A stretch of DNA of 52,526 nucleotides from Actinospica durhamensis (GCF_018139695.1 NZ_JAGSOG010000027.1:1-52526), one strand, 5' to 3'. Positions 35,286 to 43,368 are shown, counted from the first letter of the stretch. The notes: generated by a model not told the origin, from the sequence alone. Numbers and translations: made by a program.

Positions 35286-35316
35286 ATGCTCACAGCTGGA
35301 GCGCACTCCAGGTCAA
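35286..35316 (-). promoter_or_regulatory. MerR-type promoter with 19-base spacer and operator dyad
   Basis: On the minus strand TTGACC (35316-35311), 19-base spacer, GAGCAT (35291-35286). The overlong spacer is filled by the inverted repeat CTGGAG-N4-CTCCAG (35296-35311). This is the layout by which MerR activators untwist the promoter. Confidence 0.7.
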
Positions 35317-35352
35317 GTGCCTTGGTGGACGCGGCTATGACATGCTGCTGTC

Positions 35353-35745
35353 ATGTCCAGCTCGACTTCCACCCCCACGCACTCACCCGGCGAGACCGTC
35401 GAGCTCACCGGGTTCAGTCTCGACACCCTGCGCTACTACGAGCGGATCGGCCTGATCGAGCCCGTACACCGGGCGGTCGGCGGCCAGCGCAGGTACCGCG
35501 AGGAGGACGTGGAATGGCTCGGCGTCCTGCGCTGTCTGCGTGACACCGGCATGCCGATCGCCCGCATGCGCGAGTTCGCCGAGCAGGTACGGGCCGGCGA
35601 CGGCACGTTCGCCCACCGCCTGGCTCTGCTCGAGGAGCACGACCGCGGCGTCGCCGACCAGATAGCCCTGCTGGAGCGTCAGCGGTCCAGGATCCACGAG
35701 AAGATCGAGCACTACCGCGCGGCGCTGTCCCCTGCGCACACCTGA
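35353..35745 (+). CDS. MerR family transcriptional regulator
   Basis: A 130-residue MerR protein: winged helix with GFSLDTLRYYERIGLIEPVHR and GGQRRYREEDVEWL, then a long dimerisation coiled coil (about 80-120). No Cys cluster for metal or redox sensing in the tail, so it is not a SoxR or CueR type. Closest in layout to regulators found beside aldo/keto reductases. No ribosome site before the ATG. A dyad ATGACA-N6-TGTCAT lies over the start (35337-35354). Confidence 0.88.
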   Translation: MSSSTSTPTHSPGETVELTGFSLDTLRYYERIGLIEPVHRAVGGQRRYREEDVEWLGVLRCLRDTGMPIARMREFAEQVRAGDGTFAHRLALLEEHDRGVADQIALLERQRSRIHEKIEHYRAALSPAHT

Positions 35746-35806
35746 CGACAGCGCGCCGCCGACTCAGCGGTGCTGCTCGGCGAGCGTGTTCTTCGTGTAG
35801 GCGGGG

Positions 35807-36475
35807 TCATCGGCTCGCCCACAGCATTCCGCGTTCGACGATGGTGCGGATCTCGGGTATCTCGAGCGTGGGCACGTGGTGGCCGGGGCTGCACGCGAAG
35901 ACGCGGCCCGCTCCCCATCGGCGCGTCCAGATCGCGGGGACGGTGATCGGGTCCGACCACGCATCCCCGGCGCGCGCCGGGATGGTCGTGGTGGCCAGGA
36001 CCTCGTTGTAGGGGTCGGACAGCACCCAGTACTGCCTGTCCTCGACCTTGATCTCCGGTGGCAGGTCTCTGACGATCTCGTGATCGCGGGAGGCCGGGAC
36101 GAGGTGGATCGAATGCGGGTGCAGGCCACCCGGGTGGGCGATGAACCGGGCGCCGGTGAGCTGCAGGTACGCCGGAGAGCCGGGGAAGGACTCGACGCCG
36201 CCGCCGTGCCAGCCGACGAATCCGACACCTGCTTCGACCGCGCCGCGCAGTCCGGCGATCTGGTCGTCGCCGGGCGGGTCCGTGGTCCAGCACTGCACGA
36301 TGAGGTCCGTCCGGGCCATGAGCGTGGCGTGGGTGTACACGTCGAGGTCGTTGGAGACCGCCACGACGTATCCGTGCTCTTGGAGGAACGCGATGAACAG
36401 TCCCATGATCCTGGCCGGAGCATGGCCCTTCCAGCGCCCGTGCACGACCATCGCCCGCCTGGGGGCCTGGGACAT
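35807..36475 (-). CDS. ThuA-like (trehalose utilisation) domain protein
   Basis: A 222-residue cytosolic protein of the ThuA / glutamine-amidotransferase-like fold. VVHGRWKGH at the start, GFVGWHGGGVESF, and AHPGGLHPH fit the family, which is linked to oxidation of disaccharides through 3-keto-sugars; its biochemical role is unclear. ATG with GGAGAGAG 5 bases upstream. It is divergent from a LacI regulator, with the operator core TTGCGCAA 16 bases before the ATG, so it is probably repressed by that protein. Confidence 0.87.
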   Translation of the reverse strand: MSQAPRRAMVVHGRWKGHAPARIMGLFIAFLQEHGYVVAVSNDLDVYTHATLMARTDLIVQCWTTDPPGDDQIAGLRGAVEAGVGFVGWHGGGVESFPGSPAYLQLTGARFIAHPGGLHPHSIHLVPASRDHEIVRDLPPEIKVEDRQYWVLSDPYNEVLATTTIPARAGDAWSDPITVPAIWTRRWGAGRVFACSPGHHVPTLEIPEIRTIVERGMLWASR

Positions 36476-36490
36476 CACTCTCTCCAAAAC

Positions 36491-36498
36491 TTGCGCAA
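36491..36498. promoter_or_regulatory. LacI operator, thuA side
   Basis: Palindrome TTGCGCAA in the context AACTTGCGCAACTT, between the thuA-like start codon and its promoter region. Identical core to the site on the lacI side, 105 bases away centre to centre. Confidence 0.7.
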
Positions 36499-36595
36499 CT
36501 TCGAGGTCGGGGCGGCCGGTCGTGAAGGGACCTTCCGCGCGTGGTCGGCTTTCGCACGATACCTCGGCAGGGGGCGGCAGGACAGAGGGATAAAG

Positions 36596-36603
36596 TTGCG
36601 CAA
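36596..36603. promoter_or_regulatory. LacI operator overlapping the -35 element of the lacI gene
   Basis: Second TTGCGCAA. Its first six bases TTGCGC are also the predicted -35 of lacI; after 18 bases CATACT (36620-36625) forms the -10, ending 7 bases before the ATG. Repressor binding here would give autoregulation. Confidence 0.7.
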
Positions 36604-36631
36604 AAATTAGGGGCCTCGGCATACTCGGCGC

Positions 36632-37660
36632 ATGACCCAGCGCGCGTGGCGCAGACCGCCGGGATCCCCGACGCTCACTCAGATCGCCCGGGCCGCGGGG
36701 GTGCCGGTGCCGGTGGTCTCGAAGGTGCTTAACGGCCGCAGCGACGTCTCGCCTTCGGTCCGCGAGTCCGTCGCCGCCCAGCTCCGGCTGGCCGGCTACA
36801 CCCCGGCCACGCCGGTGACGCTCGCGGCTCCGGCCGCTCTGCTCGACCTCGTCGTCTCGGCCGTGGAAGGCACCTGGGCGAACGTCATGCTCTCCGGGAT
36901 CGAGGGCGCGGCGGCGGAGACCGGCCTTGACGTGGTCGTCGTGCTGGCCCGGGAGGGCGTGCCGGCGGACCGCGACTGGGTGCAGCGGCTGATCGACCGG
37001 GGCAGCAAGGGCGCGGTGCTCGCCCTGGTCGCACCGACCACGGCCGAACACCGCCGGCTGACCGCGGCCGGAATCCAGCTCGTCGCTCTCGACCCGCATC
37101 AGCCGATCTCCAGCGCGATCCCGACCGTGGGCGCGAGCCACTGGACCGGTGGACGGCAGGCCGCGGAGCATCTGATCGCGTTGGGGCACGAGCGGTTCGC
37201 CGTCGTCGCGGGCACCCCGCGGCACCAGTACAGCCAGGCCCGGGTCGACGGATTCCGCTCGGCGCTCGCCGCCCGCGGGTTGGGCGGCGACACGCTCGCG
37301 GTGGGCTACGGCGACTGGCGCCGCACCGAGGCGACCGCGGCGGCGCGGGTGCTGCTCGACCAGCCGGACCGGCCGAGCGCGATCTTCGCCTGTTCCGACC
37401 GGATGGCGCTCGGCGTCTTCGACGCGGCCGCCGAACGCGGCCTGCGGATCCCGCGCGATCTGAGCGTCGTCGGGTTCGACGACCTTCCCGAAGCGCGCTG
37501 GCTCAGCCCGGGCCTGACCACCGTGCGCCAACCCGTGCGCGAGATGGCCGAACTGGCCGCTCGCACCCTGCTGCGCCTGATCGCCGGGGAGCGGCTCCAG
37601 GTCCCCCGCGTCGAACTGCAGACCCGGCTGATCGAACGCGGGAGCACCCGCGCCCGGTGA
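36632..37660 (+). CDS. LacI family transcriptional repressor
   Basis: A 342-residue repressor with N-terminal helix-turn-helix and hinge (LTQIARAAGVPVPVVSKVLNG, then RSDVSPSVRESV) and a periplasmic-binding-protein-like sugar domain (GASHWTGGRQAAEHLIALGHERF; PSAIFACSDRMALGVFDAA; VVGFDDLPEARWLSPGLTTVRQP). The promoter spacing predicts a leaderless mRNA. It likely controls itself and the divergent thuA-like gene through two TTGCGCAA sites. The downstream arabinofuranosidase has a different operator (TTGTTAACGCTAACAA), so this LacI is not obviously its regulator. Confidence 0.92.
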   Translation: MTQRAWRRPPGSPTLTQIARAAGVPVPVVSKVLNGRSDVSPSVRESVAAQLRLAGYTPATPVTLAAPAALLDLVVSAVEGTWANVMLSGIEGAAAETGLDVVVVLAREGVPADRDWVQRLIDRGSKGAVLALVAPTTAEHRRLTAAGIQLVALDPHQPISSAIPTVGASHWTGGRQAAEHLIALGHERFAVVAGTPRHQYSQARVDGFRSALAARGLGGDTLAVGYGDWRRTEATAAARVLLDQPDRPSAIFACSDRMALGVFDAAAERGLRIPRDLSVVGFDDLPEARWLSPGLTTVRQPVREMAELAARTLLRLIAGERLQVPRVELQTRLIERGSTRAR

Positions 37661-37860
37661 CACCCGCTCCGATGAAAATTTCATGAAGGGCCCTGACCCG
37701 CGCGCCGCGCATCGCAGCATGCTTGCCACGCTCTCGAACCGGCTTCGTCCGCCCGCCTCGACTCCGCATTTCTTGACAGCTCTCGGCGCGTGGGTGCACC
37801 GTCTCCCCTCGCGACACCCCCGGGGTCTTCCTCGGTTTCCGGCCCACCCGCGAAGCCGAG

Positions 37861-37876
37861 TTGTTAACGCTAACAA
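37861..37876. promoter_or_regulatory. LacI-type operator of the arabinofuranosidase gene
   Basis: TTGTTA-ACGC-TAACAA: 6-bp perfect arms around a near-palindromic centre, 32 bases before the GTG start. This matches the TGTTAnCGnTAACA type used by several actinobacterial LacI regulators of hemicellulose genes (from memory). Confidence 0.72.
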
Positions 37877-37908
37877 TTTCACTCGCCGAACTACCAGGAA
37901 GGCAACCG

Positions 37909-39432
37909 GTGAGACGACTTCCGTTCCACTCCACCGCAGCCCGGATCGGGCGGGCGCAGCGGCCCGGCCGACTGCGCACGCTCGGCCGGCTGACCGCCGC
38001 CACGGCCCTCGCCGTAGCGGCGCTGACCGGCTACACGATCACGGCCGGCCCGGCCCAGGCCGCGTCGCAGGGCCCGTGCGACATCTACGCATCCGCCGGC
38101 ACGCCGTGCGTGGCGGCGCACTCGACCACCCGGGCGCTGTACGCGTCCTACAGCGGGAATCTCTACCAGGTGCGGCGCGCCTCGGACAACACGACCCTGA
38201 ACATCGGCGTCACCTCGGCCGGCGGGTACGCCAACGCCGCCGCGCAGGACTCCTTCTGCGCCGGCACGAGCTGCGTGATCACAGAGATCTACGACCAGTC
38301 CGGGCGCGGCAACAACCTCACCGACGCCCCGGCCGGCGGCGCACAGCCCGGCCCGGACAAGCTCGCGGTGGCCAACGCCGCCCCCACCACCCTCGACGGC
38401 CACGAGGCGTACGGAGTCGCGATCATCCCGGGCACCGGCTACCGCGACGACGCCACCAACGGCATCGCCACCGGCGACAACCCCGAGTCCGAGTACGCGG
38501 TCCTCGACGGCCAGGACTACAACGGCGGCTGCTGCTTCGACTACGGCAACGCCGAGACGAACAACAACGATGACGGCAACGGCACCATGGAGGCCATCTA
38601 CTTCGGCAACATCAAGGTCTGGGGCTACGGCGCAGGCAACGGCCCGTGGATCATGGCCGACATGGAGAACGGCCTGTACTCCGGAGCCAACGCCGGCTAC
38701 AACGCCAACGACCCCACGACGAACTACCGCTACACCACCGCCATGGTCGAAGGCGGCGCCAACCAATGGGACATCCTCGGCGGCAACGCCCAGTCCGGCA
38801 CCCTGGCCACCGACTACAGCGGCACCAGGCCCAACGTGTCCGGCTACAACCCCATGCACAAGCAGGGCGCGATCATCCTGGGCATCGGCGGCGACAACAG
38901 CGACGGAGTCGACGGCACCTTCTACGAGGGCGTCATGACCACCGGCTACGCCTCGGCCTCCACCGAAGCCGCCGTCCAAGCCAACATCGTCGCGGCCGGA
39001 TACGGCGCCGGCGGCACGACCGGCGGTGGTGGCGGCACCACCGGCGAGATCCACGCGACCGCCTCAGGCCGGTGCCTGGACGACCCGAACGCCAGCACCA
39101 CCGGCGGCACCCGGGTGCAGATCTACGACTGCTGGGGCGGAGCCAACCAGACCTGGACCCACACCTCCTCCGGGCAGTTGACCGTCACCGACAGCGGCAC
39201 CACCGACTGCCTCGACGCCTACGGCAACGGCACCACCAACGGCACCAAGGTCGACATCTGGCCCTGCAACGGCCAGGCCAACCAGCAGTGGAACATCAAC
39301 TCCAACGGCACCATCACCGGAGCCCAATCAGGCCTCTGCCTCGACGTCGAAGGCGGCGCCACCGCCAACGGCACACTCATCCAGCTCTACACCTGCTGGG
39401 GCGGAACCAACCAGCAGTGGTCGCTGAGCTGA
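37909..39432 (+). CDS. abfB: Secreted GH54 alpha-L-arabinofuranosidase with ricin-B (CBM13) module
   Basis: A 507-residue exported enzyme. After a Sec signal (hydrophobic core TAATALAVAALTG, cleaved after AGPAQA) the GH54 catalytic domain begins PCDIYASAGTPCVAAHSTTRALY, with many Cys for disulphides. The likely nucleophile is Glu253 in ADMENGLYSG and the acid/base Asp329 in GGDNSDG, by comparison with Aspergillus AkAbfB from memory. The C-terminus (about 378-507) is a beta-trefoil ricin-B domain with three QxW motifs (QTW, QQW, QQW) instead of the AbfB-type CBM42 of fungi. GTG start with AGGAAGG 6 bases upstream; the open frame before it is the operator region. Removes arabinose side chains from arabinoxylan or arabinan. 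Confidence 0.92.
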   Translation: MRRLPFHSTAARIGRAQRPGRLRTLGRLTAATALAVAALTGYTITAGPAQAASQGPCDIYASAGTPCVAAHSTTRALYASYSGNLYQVRRASDNTTLNIGVTSAGGYANAAAQDSFCAGTSCVITEIYDQSGRGNNLTDAPAGGAQPGPDKLAVANAAPTTLDGHEAYGVAIIPGTGYRDDATNGIATGDNPESEYAVLDGQDYNGGCCFDYGNAETNNNDDGNGTMEAIYFGNIKVWGYGAGNGPWIMADMENGLYSGANAGYNANDPTTNYRYTTAMVEGGANQWDILGGNAQSGTLATDYSGTRPNVSGYNPMHKQGAIILGIGGDNSDGVDGTFYEGVMTTGYASASTEAAVQANIVAAGYGAGGTTGGGGGTTGEIHATASGRCLDDPNASTTGGTRVQIYDCWGGANQTWTHTSSGQLTVTDSGTTDCLDAYGNGTTNGTKVDIWPCNGQANQQWNINSNGTITGAQSGLCLDVEGGATANGTLIQLYTCWGGTNQQWSLS

Positions 39433-39462
39433 CGTCCTGAATCCAGCGACACCGGCTCACCA

Positions 39463-39503
39463 CCTCCTGCCGTCCCGCCACGCTGCGCCGGGGCGGCAGG
39501 AGG
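39463..39503 (+). terminator. Hairpin terminator after the arabinofuranosidase gene
   Basis: CCTCCTGCCGTCCC and GGGGCGGCAGGAGG pair over 14 bases with one G-T mismatch. No T-tract. Confidence 0.6.
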
Positions 39504-39630
39504 CGTACCTGGCGGACGCTCGCGCCTCCTGTTACCTTTCCCGATTCCTCACGTCATAGGGGGTGAGCGCCGCGGACCCCGGTCCATGGCGCCGCCATCG
39601 ACAGACACGCGGACGAGTGGGGAAAGCACC

Positions 39631-40044
39631 ATGTTGAAGAGCCTGATGTACGTGACCGTCTATGTCAGCGACCAGGACAGGGCGCTGGAGTTCTACACCG
39701 AGAAGCTGGGGCTGAGTAAGCGGATCGACTACACCGGTGCCGACGGACGCTTCCTGACGGTCGCGCCCGGCGACGCGTCGGTGGAGATCATCCTGTGGCC
39801 GAGCGGTCCCGGGCAGCAGCGTCCCGAGGCCGATGCGGCGCGGCCGGGCGTGGTGCCCGGCTCGGTCTTCCTCGAGTCCGACGACCTGGCCAAGGACTTC
39901 GAGGCGTTCCGGTCACGAGGGGTGAGCTTCGTCCAGGACGGTCCGACGCCCTATCCCTTCGGCATCCTGCTCACGGCCCTCGATCCCGACGGCAACCGCG
40001 TCGAACTGCGTCAGCCGCGCCGAGGCGGGGGCACCGAGAGCTGA
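39631..40044 (+). CDS. VOC (glyoxalase/bleomycin-resistance fold) family protein
   Basis: A 137-residue protein with two beta-alpha-beta-beta-beta halves: MYVTVYVSDQDRALEFYTEKLGL and PFGILLTALDPDGNRVELRQP. A Glu in the final motif and the acidic residue in VEIILW could be metal ligands. GGGGAAAG precedes the ATG; the frame before it is not protein-like. Function is not predictable: glyoxalase, dioxygenase or drug-binding members exist. Monocistronic. Confidence 0.85.
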   Translation: MLKSLMYVTVYVSDQDRALEFYTEKLGLSKRIDYTGADGRFLTVAPGDASVEIILWPSGPGQQRPEADAARPGVVPGSVFLESDDLAKDFEAFRSRGVSFVQDGPTPYPFGILLTALDPDGNRVELRQPRRGGGTES

Positions 40045-40072
40045 TCAGGCTGCGATCCGGCGGGCGCCTGAT

Positions 40073-40105
40073 GCCGGGCGGGCCTTGGGTGAAGGCCCGC
40101 CCGGC
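40073..40105. terminator. Strong hairpin between VOC and alpha/beta hydrolase genes
   Basis: Perfect 14-bp stem GCCGGGCGGGCCTT / AAGGCCCGCCCGGC with a 5-base loop between convergent genes. A perfect 12-bp palindrome GTGAGCGCTCAC (40112-40123) lies directly beside it and may serve the opposite strand. Confidence 0.7.
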
Positions 40106-40135
40106 CCGAGTGTGAGCGCTCACTCAGGTCTTCGC

Positions 40136-41506
40136 TCAGTTCTGTACGTCCAGCGGAGTGTTCCGGTAGGCGGTGAAGTCTCCGCCGCCGAGGGTCGGGT
40201 CGAGCGCGTCGGCCGCGCGGTTGAGGCCCGCGACCGTCACTCCCGAAGTCCACTGACGCTGCGCGACCACCGTGTTCATCGCGTCGATGGCGGCGACGTA
40301 GTCGGCGTCGGTGAAGTCGCAGTGGCCGACGGCGTTCACGTACGTCTGGCGCAGCAGGCCGGAGTCGCCGGCCCGGGCGACGCGCTGGGCGTAGGTGGCC
40401 TCGAACTGGACCGGCGCGAGCTGGTCGGAGACCGTGTGCACGTCGAGTTCCGGGACCTGGAGGCGGCCGGTGTTGTCCGACGTGGCGCGGGTGCGGGCGA
40501 GCGAGTCGCCCTCGGACGCGTAGGTCTCGTGGTGGTCGAGCGTGGCAAGGTCGGCGTCGAGGTCGAGGCCCGAGGCCCGGTACAGGGCCTTGATCTGCGC
40601 GTAGTAGGGCGAAGCGCGGATCAGGGCACCGTAGTCGACACCGATGTTGGAGCCGCTGTCGCCGCCCTCGGCCAGCGAGATCATGTACCGGCCGGACTCG
40701 ATGAAGGGCAGTTGGCCGCTGGTGAGCATCTGCTCTTCCTGGACCTCCTGACCCGCATAGTCCTGCGCGGCGGGCGGGGTCGCGCTCGTCGTCCAGTCCG
40801 ACTCGTTGAGCAGCGCGGCGGCGAGCGCGACGCGGGCGCGGCCGGCCGCGGTGGACTGGGCGGCCGTGACGGCGTCACTCAGCTGCGTACCGGCCGCACT
40901 GCCGTCGGCCATCGACGCGTAGTCGCGGATCCGCACGCCTGACGCGCCCGGCAGCAGCTCGGTCATCGCGTACTCGGCGTTGAGCTGGAAGTCGTTGAGG
41001 TCGGTGCCGCCGGCGACCAGGCCACAGAAGGTGACCGCGCCCTGAACCCGCCCGTTCGCCTGCTGGTCGATCAGGCTATTGATCAGTCCGCCCATGGACA
41101 CGCCGACGGCGAGGGTACGGTGCGGGCGCAGGCCGCTCGCCTGCAGGAAGGCGTCGAGCGTTTGGAACTGGTCGGCGGCGGCGGTGTCGAGCGCCCACCA
41201 CGAGCCGTTCTCGTCATAGGAGGAACCGACGAGCGCGTAGCCCTGGGCGAGCAGCTGCACGGCGCTGCCCGCGGACGGGGCGTCCTGGGCCGCGAGCGGT
41301 CCGAAGCCGTGGCTGAAGAGCACCACGGTGCCGTTCCAGTTCGCCGGCACCTGCGCGATCCACTGGGCGCTGTCGGCCAAGGTGCCGCTGTAGCCGGTGG
41401 TCGCGGTGTCGGAGGCCGAGGCCGCCTGGGCGCCGGTCGCTCCGGCGCAGGCCAGCGCGCACGCGGATACGACTGTACTGAAGATTCTTGTCTTGCTTCG
41501 GTGCAT
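40136..41506 (-). CDS. Secreted alpha/beta hydrolase (peptidase/esterase-like)
   Basis: A 456-residue exported protein. Signal peptide MHRSKTRIFSTVVSACALACA, cleaved near TGAQA. HGFGP gives the oxyanion region; nucleophile Ser in GVSMGG; Asp in DVHTVSDQLAPV; His in VGHCDFT. The order fits an alpha/beta hydrolase with a cap domain. Cys residues are few (CGLV, HCDF). GGGAGAA lies just before the ATG. Homologues are annotated loosely as secreted hydrolases; substrate unknown. A MITE-like element lies directly upstream. Confidence 0.85.
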   Translation of the reverse strand: MHRSKTRIFSTVVSACALACAGATGAQAASASDTATTGYSGTLADSAQWIAQVPANWNGTVVLFSHGFGPLAAQDAPSAGSAVQLLAQGYALVGSSYDENGSWWALDTAAADQFQTLDAFLQASGLRPHRTLAVGVSMGGLINSLIDQQANGRVQGAVTFCGLVAGGTDLNDFQLNAEYAMTELLPGASGVRIRDYASMADGSAAGTQLSDAVTAAQSTAAGRARVALAAALLNESDWTTSATPPAAQDYAGQEVQEEQMLTSGQLPFIESGRYMISLAEGGDSGSNIGVDYGALIRASPYYAQIKALYRASGLDLDADLATLDHHETYASEGDSLARTRATSDNTGRLQVPELDVHTVSDQLAPVQFEATYAQRVARAGDSGLLRQTYVNAVGHCDFTDADYVAAIDAMNTVVAQRQWTSGVTVAGLNRAADALDPTLGGGDFTAYRNTPLDVQN

Positions 41507-41547
41507 GAGAGTTCTCCCTCATCTGGGGGATACGGGGATGGTCTGTC

Positions 41548-41716
41548 CTAGGGAGTGTCTTCAAAGGGGCGTCGGGTCAGGCCGCGGCGTCTGACGCGTG
41601 CGCTCGCAAGGCGCCGGGCCGCGCGCATACTCGGTCGTCTGTAAACGGTCCGGCAACGCCGCGAGCGTGCGTGGCAGGCGTCGCGGCCCCGACGAACCTT
41701 TGAAGACACGACCTAG
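41548..41716. mobile_element. MITE-like element, 161 bp, flanked by CTAG
   Basis: CTAG occurs at 41548-41551 and 41713-41716. Between them lie terminal inverted repeats sharing GTGTCTTCAAAGG exactly and then CGTCGGG after two mismatched bases. Further inward, GGCCGCG.../...CGCGGCC arms pair over 28 bases with six mismatches, so the whole element could fold into one long hairpin. It has no open frame of its own. CTAG duplication and GTGTCTTCAAA-like ends recall IS5-family elements of Streptomyces (from memory). The right-hand CTAG contains the stop codon of the MFS gene. Confidence 0.7.
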
Positions 41717-43332
41717 GCGGCGAGGGCGGCGGGAACAGCTTCGAGCGTCTCCTGGCGGCTGCCCAGGCCGCGCACGAGCAGCACGGCGACGAGGGCTGCG
41801 ATCAGAGCACTGACGCCGCAGACGACGAAGCCGATGCTGTAGCCCTGGCCGAGGGCGGCGACGGCGCTGGGCAGGCCCGCGGCGACGGGCGAGTGCGGCT
41901 CGGCGCCGCCGACGGCGACCACGGCGAGGGTTCCGCCCGCCTGGTTCACCGCGGTGACCGCCCCGAGCTGCTGCGCGCTCAGCCCGGCCGAGGCCAGCCG
42001 GCTGCTGAACGAGGCGGCGGCGTGGCCGAGGGCGATGGATCCGATGATGGCCGGGCCGAGGGTCTGGCCGAAGTCGCGCATCATGCTGGTCGCGCCGCTG
42101 GCCATGCCGGCCAGGCGCAGCGGCACGGTGTTCACGGCGGCCGCGGTGATGGCGTTGAGCGTGCCGGCGAAGCCGACGCCGACCAGGATGAACGGACCGA
42201 GCAGGGACGGGATCGTGGTGTCGGAGACCGGCAGGGCGGCGAGCCAGAAGTCCCCGATCGCCATCAGCACCAGCGAGCCGCCGAGCAGCAGCCGCGGGTC
42301 GACGCGTTGCAGCGCGCGCACCATGACCGGACCGAGCAACGGCGTCGCCCCGTTGAGCAGCAGGAACGGGACCGAGGTGCGCAGCGAGCTCTGTCCCTGC
42401 ACCGCGCTCATCCGGATGCTGATGGAGTAGGCGGTGCCGAGGTAGGTGAACATGCCGACGAGGGCGACGGCCGCGGCGCCCGCGAAGGCGGGGTTGCGGA
42501 ACAGGTCCAGGCGCAGCATCGGTGCCACCGCCCTGTGCTCGGCGAGCAGGAACAGCCCGAGGAAGACCGCCGCGGCCAGGAACCCGCCGATCACCGCTGG
42601 CGCGGACCAGCCGACGTTGCCGCCGTCGATCACGGCATAGAGCAGCGCGAACAGGCCCACCGCGAGCGTAATCTGGCCGCCCCAGTCCAGCGAGCGGCCT
42701 TCCGGCGCGCTCGAGTTCGCCGCCCGCAGCGACAGCAGGACGCTGAGTCCGCCGAGGATCGCCAGGACGGTGAACGCGTCCTGCCAGCTGCCGTAGGTGC
42801 CCGCCAGACCGCCGAGCAGCGGCGCGGCCATGGCCCCGACCGCGAGCGCGCCGGACCAGGAGGCGATGCCGCGGGCGCGGCCACGGCCTTGGCTCGTCCC
42901 GGCGGCGATCGCGGCCAAGGTGGTCGGGAACAGCGCGGCCGCGCCCAGTCCGGTCAGCGCCTGCCCGGCCCACAGCTGGTGCACGGCCCCGGCGGTGGCC
43001 GAGACGATCGCGCCGATGACGATGAACGTGCCGCCGAAGAGCAGGAGCCTGCGACGTCCGAACAGGTCGCCGAGCACGCCGAAGGTGAGTTCGAGTACCG
43101 CGGTGGGAAGCAGGAACGCGTCGGAGATCCAGGTCAGCTGGGTGCCGACGGGATGCAGGTCGGCCTGGAACAGGCCGTTGAGCGTGGCGGGCATCGCCAG
43201 CGCGATCTGCGCCACGCAGACCGCGAGGCACGCGGCCGCGAGCGTCCACCCGGTGAGGGTGTCGGGCGCGGAGGGGGCGGCAGAAGAGGATATCGGTGGT
43301 GTGCCGGGTGTTTCGGTGTGCTCTGATTCCAC
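41713..43332 (-). CDS. MFS transporter, DHA2/EmrB-QacA-type
   Basis: A 539-residue membrane protein with about 14 helices. LGDLFGRRRLLLFGG is the MFS motif between helices 2 and 3, and GLGAAALFPTTLAAIAAGT the helix 4-5 motif; 14-helix members are mainly drug or metabolite exporters, though substrate uptake is known. GTG start with GGAGA 6 bases upstream. It is the last gene of the PaaX-linked operon and likely moves the pathway substrate or a toxic by-product. Its TAG stop lies inside the CTAG that flanks the MITE-like element. Confidence 0.9.
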   Translation of the reverse strand: MESEHTETPGTPPISSSAAPSAPDTLTGWTLAAACLAVCVAQIALAMPATLNGLFQADLHPVGTQLTWISDAFLLPTAVLELTFGVLGDLFGRRRLLLFGGTFIVIGAIVSATAGAVHQLWAGQALTGLGAAALFPTTLAAIAAGTSQGRGRARGIASWSGALAVGAMAAPLLGGLAGTYGSWQDAFTVLAILGGLSVLLSLRAANSSAPEGRSLDWGGQITLAVGLFALLYAVIDGGNVGWSAPAVIGGFLAAAVFLGLFLLAEHRAVAPMLRLDLFRNPAFAGAAAVALVGMFTYLGTAYSISIRMSAVQGQSSLRTSVPFLLLNGATPLLGPVMVRALQRVDPRLLLGGSLVLMAIGDFWLAALPVSDTTIPSLLGPFILVGVGFAGTLNAITAAAVNTVPLRLAGMASGATSMMRDFGQTLGPAIIGSIALGHAAASFSSRLASAGLSAQQLGAVTAVNQAGGTLAVVAVGGAEPHSPVAAGLPSAVAALGQGYSIGFVVCGVSALIAALVAVLLVRGLGSRQETLEAVPAALAA

Positions 43333-43368
43333 GGTGAATCTCCACTCCGAACAGGGACGGGGGTGTCT

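Noticed and set aside
37773-37778. TTGACA as the -35 of the arabinofuranosidase promoter
   Set aside because: No acceptable -10 at 16-19 bases and it lies over 130 bases before the start codon.
40112-40123. GTGAGCGCTCAC as a LacI-type operator
   Set aside because: It lies at the 3' ends of two convergent genes beside a strong hairpin, not at a promoter, so a terminator role is more likely.
41548-41716. A transposase gene in the MITE-like element
   Set aside because: Only 161 bp between the flanking CTAG copies; no frame could encode one.
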